Source: Ornithodoros turicata
Lineage: Eukaryota; Arthropoda; Arachnida; Ixodida; Argasidae
Direction of reading: 5' to 3'
Assembly (NCBI RefSeq): GCF_037126465.1
Contig: NC_088206.1
Coordinates: 49,890,841 to 49,954,840 of the forward strand
Length of the DNA stretch: 64,000 bases
Made by a program: the position numbers and the translations under genes. The number at the start of each line of letters is the position of its first letter. Within the stretch, counting starts at the first letter, position 1. A model generated the notes under the pieces. The model searched no databases and was not told the origin of the DNA. It saw only the letters and a program-made list of their open reading frames with translations. Below, piece after piece: positions 22,701-34,700 of the stretch.

Positions 22701-25700
22701 GCCACTAAATCGTTGCTACACTCAGTGGCGAATGCGATAACTTTGCGTCCAAAGGCAGCAGAGTGATGACGCCATGACAGTGAATGAACGGTTGAATGCC
22801 GCTGGTGCTGACGGCGCTGCGCTGACAACCACAACACGTGGTATTGGTTGTGGCACGCTATTGGCCCTCTACCGTCGTCCTCTCCCCCTGATCTCGTTGC
22901 GGCGCAGATACTGTATAAGTGGTTAAATTCGTGGGCTCAATAATTCGCGAATTTGTGAGGAGCCAGGATCAGGCAATTATTCGCAGAACCTTAAAGGAGC
23001 ATGGAAGTGATCCCAAAAATATTTTTAGTTTTTCGCTGCAACGTCTTGTACAACAAATAAAATGAGCTGCTGCGAAAGAACGATGAGCGCAGGTAACCCA
23101 CAGAGCACGCGCAAGGCTCTGTTCCGCACACCTTTAAAGAACGCTCTCCACATCCGAAGAGCGCCGAAGCGAAGCCAAAGACAGCGTGACGTATCACGGG
23201 CTACGGCACGTGACCAGTGACGTCCAACGGCACAGCTGAAACGTGTATAAGCGGCGCGTGAGCCGAGATGAAAAAAAAAACAAAGAAGAAAGGCACCGAG
23301 CAGCTTCTACGTCACGCGGGTCTCGTGTCTCTCGCCCGCGACTGCCGTTCTCAGACTGTCTTTTGTAAATCTTATTGTGCAGTGACAATACACTGCAGAT
23401 CGGAAATATTTTGCATGGTGACTCCTTGTGGACAGCTTCACAAATGAAGCAGGATTTCGAGTCAGGTTAAATGTCACTTCCGTGCTCCTTTAAAGGAGCA
23501 TTAAAGTGGTATCTAACATGGCCAAAAACTGCTGTCATCTTGTAAAGCAGTATGTGAAAAGCATTCCCACAAAATATTTCTGTCCAAAGTTGTTTCACCA
23601 CGGTGCAATTAATTTGGAAAATCGCTGCCGCGGTGACAGGCCGGAGTGCTCCAACTGCAGACCACACCCACTACTGTGACGTTGGTGGTAGAGAGCCCCA
23701 CATTCGTTCGTAGGAAAAACCATCTGCTACGAACATGGCGAGCTATTTCTTGTTGACTTCTATTCTGTATATGATTTATATCATGTTTTCTAAAAAAAAC
23801 AAAGCATATATGCAGCCTGAGAAAATAAGATTACGATCACAAGAGTAATATATCCGTGGCTTCTGTGCAATCTCAGAATTCACAGTAGCAGAAAGCAAGC
23901 GATGGCAGTGGTATTGTGGTGCCACCTGTTAGCCACTGAACCAACTGCGCGGTGAAAACGGTCGGACAGGCTGCACACTGTCGCGAAGCACGGGGTTTTC
24001 GCTGTACAAGCGCAGTTAATTTCGGGCTGCACCACTCGTTCTTCCCGTGGTGTCTGCGGTCCCAAAAAGTCGTGGTTGTGTCGTGGAGAGCCTTCAAACC
24101 CTCCGTTTCGGACATCATGTAGCCGGAGAACGCATGGCGTCTACGAAGCGGTAGCAGACGCTCCGGCCTGCGCGATGTTGCTCACCTCGATCATGTGATC
24201 CCAGGTCCAATGAGGAGCGTTCTTTCCACTTGCGTCACATAGTGACACTCATCACGTGCCTATCATGAAGGCGAAAGAGGGTGTTTCGCGCACGGGAGGT
24301 TCGGGGAGCTATTGCAGGCGTCCCAATTTCGCTACGGTTGCACTAATTGTGGGAGAACTGTTTTCGGCCGCCTACCATTCCATACTGACCAAAAACAGAA
24401 ACAAAGTTGTGGTCCTTTAGACTGCTCCTTTAAATTACCGCGTACCGGTACCGCGGTGCGTCGACCGTGCATCAGATGTCTTATAGGGGCCCTCCACCTT
24501 GAACTTCTATGAAGAAGTCAAGAAAAGGTATCACAACTGTGGAATAACCCCTTGCATTTGTCTTCCTTTTGAGCCCTTCTGACTGAGAGGGCGGCGATTA
24601 GGGGGCCCTTACTCAGTTGGTATCTGGGTCATTGCGGAATTGCCCTGTCTCCCGTCATTCTTGTCACCGTAGAGAGCAGGTAGGATTTGCACTCGATAGT
24701 GACGCGTCAACTTGTACAAAAGCCGACCTGCGTGGCAGCGTGCTAGAACCCATACACACCATGCTTGATGGTCGAGGCTTACAAGCAATTAACCTCTACC
24801 CGAGAAACGTCATCATGACGTTGGTAAACAGACTGAAACCGAAACAAATCGGAAGGGGAGGGCTGGGTTCCACGAATGGGCATTTGTTTGCTGCCTCCTA
24901 TTGAAAGAAAAGTAGGACCGAAGGTCGCGTCCCTTTCAGGGACCATCGTAATCCCCTCTAGACCATGGTTTTCAGGCGCGACCTTGTTCGCCCCTAGCTT
25001 TGAGAATAGTTCAGCTCTACCAATCTGATGGCGCTGTCGAACACTATGGCGTCACTTGTTTACAAACAAGGAGAGGTCTATTCTGCAATCGCGGGATGCC
25101 GACACCCGCACGAGAAGGCTGGACTACTGTCTCCACTTGCAGCGGAGAACTGACCACTTTGTGAGGCAATACAGTGAAATAGCGTGAAAAACCGCATGCA
25201 TATGTTGCCTCAGCGTTCTCGGTCAAATTTCTAACATATTGCGTTAGCTTATTTGCTGTCATTGGGTCAAATAATTTGCAGAGCTTTAAATTTGCAAAAA
25301 AAAGAGCGCTCGCGAATTTCACGAAAATTAGTTCCTCGCGAAAATTACTGCTTATACAGTATTCGAATCTAAGACGAACCCTTACATTGGAACATGGGAT
25401 TTTGGGAAAAAAGGTTGTCTTAGGTTCGAGAAAATGATAGTTGATTATTTATTCATTTCATAATAATTTATTTAATTACATATTGTTTTGTCACTTAGGG
25501 TTTGCCTGACCCATCGAACTGTTTGACAGTACTTCCCCTCAGAAAATGTGTTGTGGGCTAACACTGATGCCACTAAGTCCCAAGTGCATGTGGGTGCTTT
25601 TATGTGCTTGCCATGCTTTTGGGACATGAAAGAATAGCAGCAAGACCCTCATGGGGCGTGCGTGTGCAACGTTGTTGGCTTGACTTGCCGGTTGAGCCAA

Positions 25701-28700
25701 CCGATGGTGACGATAGCTGGTGGCTCTACTACTCTTTACAAGAAGTCCGCTGGTACAGTGTCTGCTATGGCACCCTGGTCCGGCGATCTCAATGCCAATC
25801 CTGATGACAATGATGGATGCCAAGGTTGCGTAGGACGCGCCTCACGTTCCAATTGCAGGATCTCGACAGTGTTATGTTCACAGAATCTTAGGACAAGGTT
25901 CATGGAACCCCGGTTGAGAACCCCTACAAGAAATGGGGCTGCAGGCGACATAGGAGATATCGGGCATGGTCACCAAGGCTGGCCGAAGGCTTGCCTTGGT
26001 ACACACTAAAGTTTCACTCACGGGAGCTCGACAGAGCCATGTTTGCGGAACCCCGGTTGGGGAAACACTGCTCTAGAGGGATGATGTACTACCATGAAAG
26101 TGTTTGCTTGCTTATATATATTCTTCAATTTTTATTTTTTGTTGCTGTTGTATTCGGCGGCGCCCCTCCCACATTCCACCGAGAGCAGTCGACCGGTTGC
26201 CTCACTAGCAGACTATTCTTGGCGGCCAATAATAGTGCTTTAAGATCTGTCATCACAACACACCAGAAGGGGCTGGGAGAGATTGCTGCTGCTGTGTACA
26301 TTCTTGTAAAGTAATTTTCTCAGGAAATGCGCATTTTACGAAGGAAATATTTTGTGTCATAGCTCCTTCTTGTATGTTGATATCATGCTGTAAAAAAATA
26401 TATGTTCTGAATGTTGCCAAACTCTGTGATATTCAGGTCAAAAATGACTTTTTGGATCTTCGAATGCCAGTCTGGGTTACTGACATGCAGTTTCTACGAG
26501 ATTCTGAGAAAGTGGCAGTCGTTACAGGGCACCACCAGGTAATGTTCTACCCAAAGTTCTATGCATTATTACTTCTAACAAGCATGCTGCAGACTTCTTC
26601 TTAATCAGGGTTTCACATTCTCTGTAACGCTTCTCATTACCCGACAATTTTTTTTATTTCGAATGTGTAGCTTTCTTATTTCTACTGAAATAACAACATG
26701 TACACAGTGAAAAGGCGGTTCTGCAATGCAACAGTTCAGAAAACAAGGACTCGTGTAAATTTGACTCTGTTTTTAACATTGGGAAATATAGCAGAAAGAA
26801 ATCTAGAATGTCCAGTAGAACATTTCTGTTATGGCTGTGACCTGTAATGTTTCCATTTATCTGATTGCTACAAAGGGAAGAGTTTTCTGAGAGAACTGAG
26901 AGGGTGGCGGCTAGCTGGTGAAGGTTCATAGTGCAAGAAAACCTTGATCTTGAAGACACCTAAAGACGAACAACACGAAGTCTCAAAACCAGCAACTGAA
27001 CATTTATTTAGGATACAAGACACGAGGACAAACAGGGTCACAAAGTGCCCCCGCAAAGGCTACAGAGGGATTGCTCACACAAGCATCCACGGACAGAATC
27101 ATCACTGCTTCGCGTAAAACCTGTTTTTTGTCACTGGACTCATGGCAAACATAGTCGTGTTAGGCCAAAGAGGACGGCATGAACGACAGCTTAGAAGATG
27201 AAGGAAGACCACCGAGTTCCAGCATTCATAGTTAACGCACCATTTATGCTCCCTAAGCCGGTCATTAAAGGGGCCCAGAATGCTATCCAAAAGATTTTTT
27301 GTTTCTGGCGAATTACAGAAGGATGTAACTTCATGTGACAACTAACACAAAAAAATTCTCTGCACGCAGTATTTGTTTTTAATAAGACGCCCCCAAACAT
27401 CGATGCGCACATTCCCGCTAGACTCGCTCTGCAGGCCCAAACGAGGAAGAGGATTGTGATGTCATCAAGGTTACAAGAGAGACCGCGCTCCAATCGGGGC
27501 CGGCAATTTTCGCACTTTCTCTTTCTTTTTCGTATCTACTCCCAGTTCTCTCTTTGTGTAGCAGACGAGGCTTCTCCAAACAAGCAAACCAGTTAACGGA
27601 TTGCACCGCGACGATGTCAAAACGACTCTGGCGGTTAGTTGCAGGCATTGCCGCCGTTGCGCGCAGTCGCGATTTTCAAATTCTGTGGTATGCATGCATC
27701 TGTTGAGTGAATCACTTCGCATGGTGCGTTTTAGCAGTCAGGTTAATGGCTTGGTTTGAAAAAATGGTCGTGACTGAAGCGCTTTCTGTGCTCCTTTAAG
27801 ACAACAGGAAGTCTGTCTCACATACACTGCCCTACAGGAGAAGGGGATAGAGTAGATGACATTCTTGGCACAGCTGACATCTGGTGTTGTGTATTTGGTG
27901 ACGCAATCGGGTGTACTTGAAAAATGTGTTTATCTCAACAGCTTTAAGTTATTTAAGAAAACAGTGTGAACCACCTTTTCCACAGTTTCGACCACCTTCT
28001 TTAGGTTGTGGGATAACTTGTGAAAGTATGGCACTACCACAGGGAACTGATTGATATACTCTTGAGTGGGGGGTAGGAACGAGGAACTTTACTAGCCTCT
28101 TATGCTAAAGGGTTAAATTATGCAGAGCATAGCCGATCTGCCGGAGTGGAGAGGGACGAAGAAGCTTGGTGTACGCAGGTTTTTTGTAAAGCGTTCTTGA
28201 AACAAGAGGAGACGATGGCAGACTTGACATTTTTGGAATGACAGCTGTTAAAAGGCACAAGGGGTTTGCAGGACCGCATGGAGTAAGACCAGCAACAGCC
28301 AACAGGAGTGCTGGATAGATAAAGGAATCTTAAGATGCCATTATCTGGAAGCTTGGTAGAGAAGGTTAGCTCGGGTGCGAGGGAGGGGATCCAAGACGCA
28401 TGTTACTGTTTTCCGCGAAGCAATGACGAATCTGTCCACGGACGCTTGTGTGAGCAACCACTCTGTAGCCCTTGCGGGGGCACTTCGTGATTTCCATTTC
28501 CTCTCGTGTTCTGTGTCCTAAATAAATGTTCGGTTGCTGGTTTTGAGCCCTCGTGTTGTGTTGTGTTTTACATGTCCTTAAGCTCAAGGTTTTCTTGCAC
28601 TATGAAGAGTTTTCAGAAGCATTCAAAAGAAATGCTCCTTTTATACTTTACTAGGTAGCAGTAACATTGTCATAGCATGGCTTCTAGTACAGAAAATCTG

Positions 28701-31700
28701 CAATGTTTTGTATAGATAAGGGTGTACGACCCCAGCTGTCGACAGCGGCGACCAGTGATTGATTTCGAATTTGATGAGTATCCTCTGACATGCCTCTCGC
28801 TGACTTCAAGATCAGAGTAAGTGTAGCAGATGACATTGACACTGCATTATTTATTACCTTAATACGAAAATGGTTATTCAGTTCACCTTTACAGTACTTG
28901 TAACTAAGTATACGTGGACCAATGAAAAAGTAGCCAGATGGGACTTGTACATGTAATTGAAAAAGTAAAATGCACACCACACACTGAAACCACACATTTC
29001 TTCCAGTACTGTTTCCATTGTCCAAAACACATTTGGAAGTCTTCTTTGGAGACAGCAAAGAGCTGCCTTATCGCATTCATTGGAATATGCCGAACATTGT
29101 GCAGTCTTTTTTCCTTTCAGCTGCGTTTTGATTTTTGGGAAAAGGCCATAGAGGGGACTCAAAAATTGCCAAAAAATCTAGATCCACGATTTCAGGATGT
29201 TCTGGAGTTTCAAGCAAATGTGACAAGATAGCTCTTTGCTGTTTCAAAGAAGACTTCCAAAAGTGTTTCAGACAATAGAAACAGCACTCTGCTAAGTGTG
29301 TGGTTTCCGAAAGGGGGGGGGGGGATACTTTGATGGTGAGTAGGTATCACATTTGTAAGTACCGTATTTACTCACATATAAGATGCACATTTTCTGCCTA
29401 AAGACATTGTGCCATTGAGAGGGTGCGTTCAATATGCGGGGGGGAAATTGTGACCCAACACTTAATTAAGATACGCTTAACCCGAGATTCTGTTCCATGA
29501 AGCTTGGACAGTCTAACCCGCATATATCGAACTCGAAGGGGTTAGCAAAATAGTTCAATATATCCATAATTCAATGTATCAGCTGTGCTACATTAGCGGC
29601 GACCGAAGCACCCACGCTTAACACTAATCCCAACCGCAGTCGTGACAGATGTCGAAAGTAGCTACTTTATTTTACGGCAAAAAAATCGATGACCTTAGCT
29701 TGCGTTTTGTTGCGGGCAAAGAAGTTGACCACACGCATCTCGGTCTTGTCAAGATGCTCCACGTTTGTAAGGCCGGAGCTTTCCATATCTACACAGCGAC
29801 GAATCACTTGAAACGCTGAGATGAGCTCAGTGGCTGTCGGCAATGGCTGTGGTTTTTCATCGTCGTCGGTGCTATCTGCTTCATCAGCACTATGTCCGCA
29901 ACGATGTCCACATCTGTCCATTCCGCAACAGCTTCCGCGGCATCGTCTACACCCGCGTAGTCCGTAGCGCTCACGCATGGGGAACGACGCCCGGAAACAC
30001 AGAGAGTTCACGAAGTGCCGAGTCCAAACACTCTCACGTGCTTCTGCCACTTCTGCTTCTGTGCTCCACCCCAACACCACAGTGTGCCATGCACAAGCAA
30101 CGTCACGTCAGTGCGTGCAGCACCTCTGGCGCCCCCTCGTCCGTGTTTTCGCCCTTTCTGCCCACGTGCTCTCTCCTCTGCTGCACTCTTTCGCTCATTC
30201 CTCCTCTCCGAGGGTGCGAGATTGCCGGCGCGAGTGTTCAGAAGAGGTGGCCTTTTCAGGATCTCGACGTTCGATATATCGGGTAACCGTGGTACCGAAG
30301 TTCGATAAAGCCATGCTATACTTTTACATGTAATTTTCAAGGGGATTTTTTCGTTGTTCGATATACACAATAATTCGAAATGTGCGGGCTCGACTGTATG
30401 TCGCATTCGTCGTGCATCACTCTGGCACCAGGCGCCCCTTCTCGTTGACTGCGTGATACCCGCGGCCGTGCGATACGGTGGCTGGCGCTGCACAGGATGA
30501 TCCGGCCGTGCTACCAGATCCAGCGTCTACTTTTTGCCTCAGGGAGGACAAAGATGAAATTTGCCCCCACCCCCTTCCTGTGTTCTTAATTTTCCTTCTC
30601 TTTTCTGTCGTCCTAAAACAATTTCTTTATGCTCAAAAGGTGTCTTTTAGGCACCCCTTGAGGGAAGCCTCCCCCTCCGTAGACGCCAGCACAGCGTGCT
30701 ACGAAAGTTGGGATGTTTAATGTGCTGGGAACAAAAAAGTACCGGCATTTCGGCATTCAAGCTGGGGGGTGTTCAATACGCGAGTGCGTCCAATATGCGA
30801 GTAAATATGGTACTATTTCACTTTTTTCTATATAAATCCATTCTAGATACTTTTTGGTCAGTCCTCATATTAAAGTGGAAATGTGTCAACTCCTCACAGT
30901 TAATGATTCACTTTCATTCCAGAGGAAAACTTTCATAATGTACTGGCACACCTTTCGTTTACCATATGTTTAAGTTTTAACCAAGATGCCTTTCACAGAC
31001 AGATTGTTGTGGGCAACACACAGGGTCGCGTGGCCCTGGTTGACCTACGGTTGAAGAGGATGATTCATGTGTTCAGAGGGTTTGCTGGCAGCACACGTGA
31101 TGTTGTGTGCCACCCCACTTTGCCCATTGTCGCCAGCTGCGGCCTGGACAGATTTTTGCGGGTCCATGATCTTCATTCACGTACCCTTGTCACTAAGGTT
31201 TGTAACTGTTAATCATTCATACATGCTCAATAATGCATTTTTTTATTGCTGCAATTAGCCATAGGTATGCATGGTGCAACCAGACTTAGCAGCAGGTTGC
31301 TCAGTTTAGTTGAGCAACCTGCAGATGCTTAACTGGAGATACTTATTCTCTGGAGATACTGAGTAGCCACTTGGTGCAATGTACAGTCACAATATAAGCA
31401 GCTTCGCTAAGTTACACAGCCACTTCGAGGATGATTTGAGAAACTCTTTAGCAGAAAGCATTGCAGAGTATTGAGGATAATTTTGTTGGTTTGAGTTCTC
31501 GCCCGCAGTGGCGTAGCCATTGGGAGTTTCTGTGGGTTCAAATCTTCTCCCCCCTCCAAAATTGTACTTTTGGTAGTGCATTTGGGAGAGGGAATCGAGT
31601 GGGAGTCCTCCTCCCCCATGGGAGGTCCCTATAGCACACCTTACTTTAATACTTTAAATACTTCCAACGTCAGGGCAGACTGCATGCAACCATATCGTAA

Positions 31701-34700
31701 ATATCAAAAAAGATAGCAAAGCACATAGTAAAAGTTGTTGAAGGTGGACCAAAGGCAGGTAGGACATGTTCTTGTAATGATAAAATGCAACGGCTTGACA
31801 TAATAAAAGAAGACAAAATTAAAAGTTGGACGTTTCAGGAATACAGGAATCATCATTAAGGCCCTTGGTTTTCTGTTGCAGCAAATTAAAAAATCCGCAG
31901 CACCACGTAAATTCCACGATTTTCCACGGCGAGCAGTCAATGGCTGCTTGAAACGGGAAATACTTTATTTTCTTGGATAATGTGGGAACAAAAAATAGTT
32001 TATAAAATTACAGATTCAAAGCACTTATGTGGCGACATGATATCTTGTGTTCTCCTCTGATGCGGTCTGTCGCCTGCAATCATTTTATACTTGCTGAAAC
32101 ATCTTTCAGTATCTGCAGAGTTTATAGGACAGGGGTGCCAAAGTGGAGGCCCACAGGCGCATGCGGCCCACGTGGCCCCCAAGCAAAAAAAAAAATAATC
32201 CCAAGCTTCATGAACAGTCGTGGCATCGTACTGGGAGTTGTCTGGGCTCTGTACTCGTGCAGTTTGTCTTGCATTGGTTAGTGATAGAAGACTGTTGCCA
32301 TTTATCTGTGACAGCCGATTACTATCTAAATAAGAGACGACCGGGGCCAGTTGGTACATGACAGTGAAGACGACGAAAGTAACACAGGGACAGACAGGGA
32401 ATGTCGCACGTTCAACCTTTAATCGTATGATTAAAGGTTGCAAGTTTGACACTCCCTGTCTGGGTCTCTGTGTTGCTTTCGTCATCTTCGCTGATGACTC
32501 TCTAAACCTGCCCCTGCGTGACTGATTTTTACTTGATTGATATTACTAGTACATTTCTGCCAAAATTTCTCAGCAAACCCTATACATGGCTGTTTTGTAA
32601 TGTTGGTGCCTTCGCTGACACCAGAAACGGACCGGTTCAGTTGCAGGCTTGGTGATCTCCTGAGTGAATCCGAGCAAAGATTCTTCGAGTTCAGAATACT
32701 TGAAACAGGGCTTTTTTGGTCGCAGTTTTCTGCAGCTGTGGACAACGTTCCTGATGACTTACAAATAGAACTGATCGACCTGCAGTGCGACGTCCCGATA
32801 TAGGACAAATTCAGTGAAGTTGGTGCGGCTTCGTTTTATTCTTACATTGGACGAAAGTATCCGAAGATACGTATGTTGTCACAGAGGAACCTGTTCATCT
32901 TCGGTACAACAGACGTCTAATAATAACGATAATAATTTGTAGCTTTACGTCGCAAGACAGCTGTATCAACACAGGTCTGCGAGCAGGTGTTTTCTGTGAT
33001 GAACCTGAATAAGTGAAAGTTACACTCACAACTCAAACAACTGCGCGGTCACTTTCACCTGATGTTCACGCAGCAGTTAAAAACAAGAGGTGCCAAGTTT
33101 CCTCAGCACACTGCAAATGAAAAGGATTGCTGACCATGTGATTCAGCACTGCAAATATATACGTTTTATGTCGCAGTAAGTTCTGTGTTGCATCATCTAT
33201 ACTATCAGGAACAGGCTACCCCATACCCGTGGTATGCGGCCCGCGTAGCTCCTCCATGGCTCAATGCGGCCCGCAGGCATGGATGAGTTCGGCACCCGTG
33301 TTATAGGAACTTTGTAGGAAGGAGTTTACAATACATGCCCTGGGGAAGTTACATCTTTAGGACACCCTTTTTGTTCCTGGGCTGTAGGCACTATTTAAGA
33401 GTCTTAACTTTTTGAAGGCAACCTCCCAGACATCAAATCAGAATTCCCCGCTGCAACTGCTAAACTACACACGGGAGGGACGCCGCCCCTTCCTCAGGCG
33501 AAGTATGCACAATAGACTGGGCTAACGTTATCTTAAGCTAAACTACAATCTGTCTGTTTGTCCTGCAGCTTGGACGATTTCGTAAAGCAGGCTTCACCTC
33601 ATGCAGGGAAGCGTCAGGTGAAGCCCACTCTCGGGAGGTGTCGTTCGTATTCAGCAAATAGTCGAATATCCGGAAACCCGAATATACCGCACACCCCTAA
33701 AAACAAGGGATTCCTTGAAATTCTGTGCCAAACGAAGGATTCCGGGATTAATTCCGAATTTCGCAGAAAACTGAGGGCCTTAATCATCATTATCAGCACA
33801 TGAAGAAAAGTAACAAAGTTAAGTAAATTAAAAGGGCTCCCCAGGCCCTGTCAGAGTTCATTTGTCTTTTCCTCGAACCAGGTATACAACAGCTCACTTG
33901 CATATTACTTTTATGTTCAACCAAACCAAAACAGGTATTTCTCTATATCTTAATGATGCCCTTGTAACATTCGGGGATAATTAAGATTTAATTTTGTTTC
34001 CTCGTGTTCCATCAAGCCAGTGTGTTTTATCAGTACAACAAATTTGGTTGAGCAAAGGCCAGATGCAGTAAAACTGCAAATATTTTGCCAATCCATGAGG
34101 GTGCACAGTTGTGCCTGCACCTGCACATGAAAGCACAGCCTGAGAGCATCACAAATCCTCTATGAATGTTCAGGTTTGGAGCAGATAAAGCCGTGTTTGA
34201 ACTTTTCTCCATGTGCCATCTTATCAACTGTTTGCTCTGTAGCATAATCGTAGTGCTCGTTTTTCGCATTCCCGCTTGTCCGGATTTCACCCGGACAGCT
34301 TGCAAATTCTAGTTTTGTGTTCGATGTCCGGGTGTAGAGTGATCTGTATGCGAAATCTTTGGAAACAGAAAAGGCAGAAGTAAATTATAGCACTAGTCTA
34401 CATCATTGTTAAACTTAAAGAGGTACACTATAATAGAATGAAGTATAGAAAAGCATACAAAATTGCAAATTCTACCTCACTGTTTTTTACCTCAAAGCTC
34501 TTTTGACCTTTTTGGACACCATAGGACTTCGATCCTTATTTTGAAGGGGCTCATTATTTCATTCCCCACATCACCACCAGCAATGGGGTAGAGTATCGCC
34601 CCTGGCGATCAAACTCCCCATTCATTATCTCCAAATGAAGTTGTTTTTGCTGTACGTCACCGTAGCCTCTTAACCTTTACCTCTCTTGAGACTTCATGAA

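Larger units (their letters stand above)
22911..25359. mobile_element. Pogo-like element with CTGTATAAGTGG ends, carrying nested MITEs
   Basis: Inverted ends CTGTATAAGTGG (22911) and TACTGCTTATACAG (25359), with TA on both sides (22909-22910, 25360-25361) and sub-terminal AATTCGCGAATTT motifs at both ends. A related pair of ends bounds 56976-60644. The interior is largely later insertions: 22991-23493, 23490-24433 and 24790-25080. No transposase is left. In WDR74 intron 5. Confidence 0.7.

Noticed and set aside
25880..26075. Pair of GGAACCCCGGTTG motifs as a complete hAT element
   Set aside because: Both motifs are in the same orientation, so they do not form terminal inverted repeats, and no direct duplication was found.
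30008..30493. 161-codon minus-strand open frame
   Set aside because: Overlaps Tigger-like element sequence in a frame different from its transposase and crosses the element end. Chance frame.
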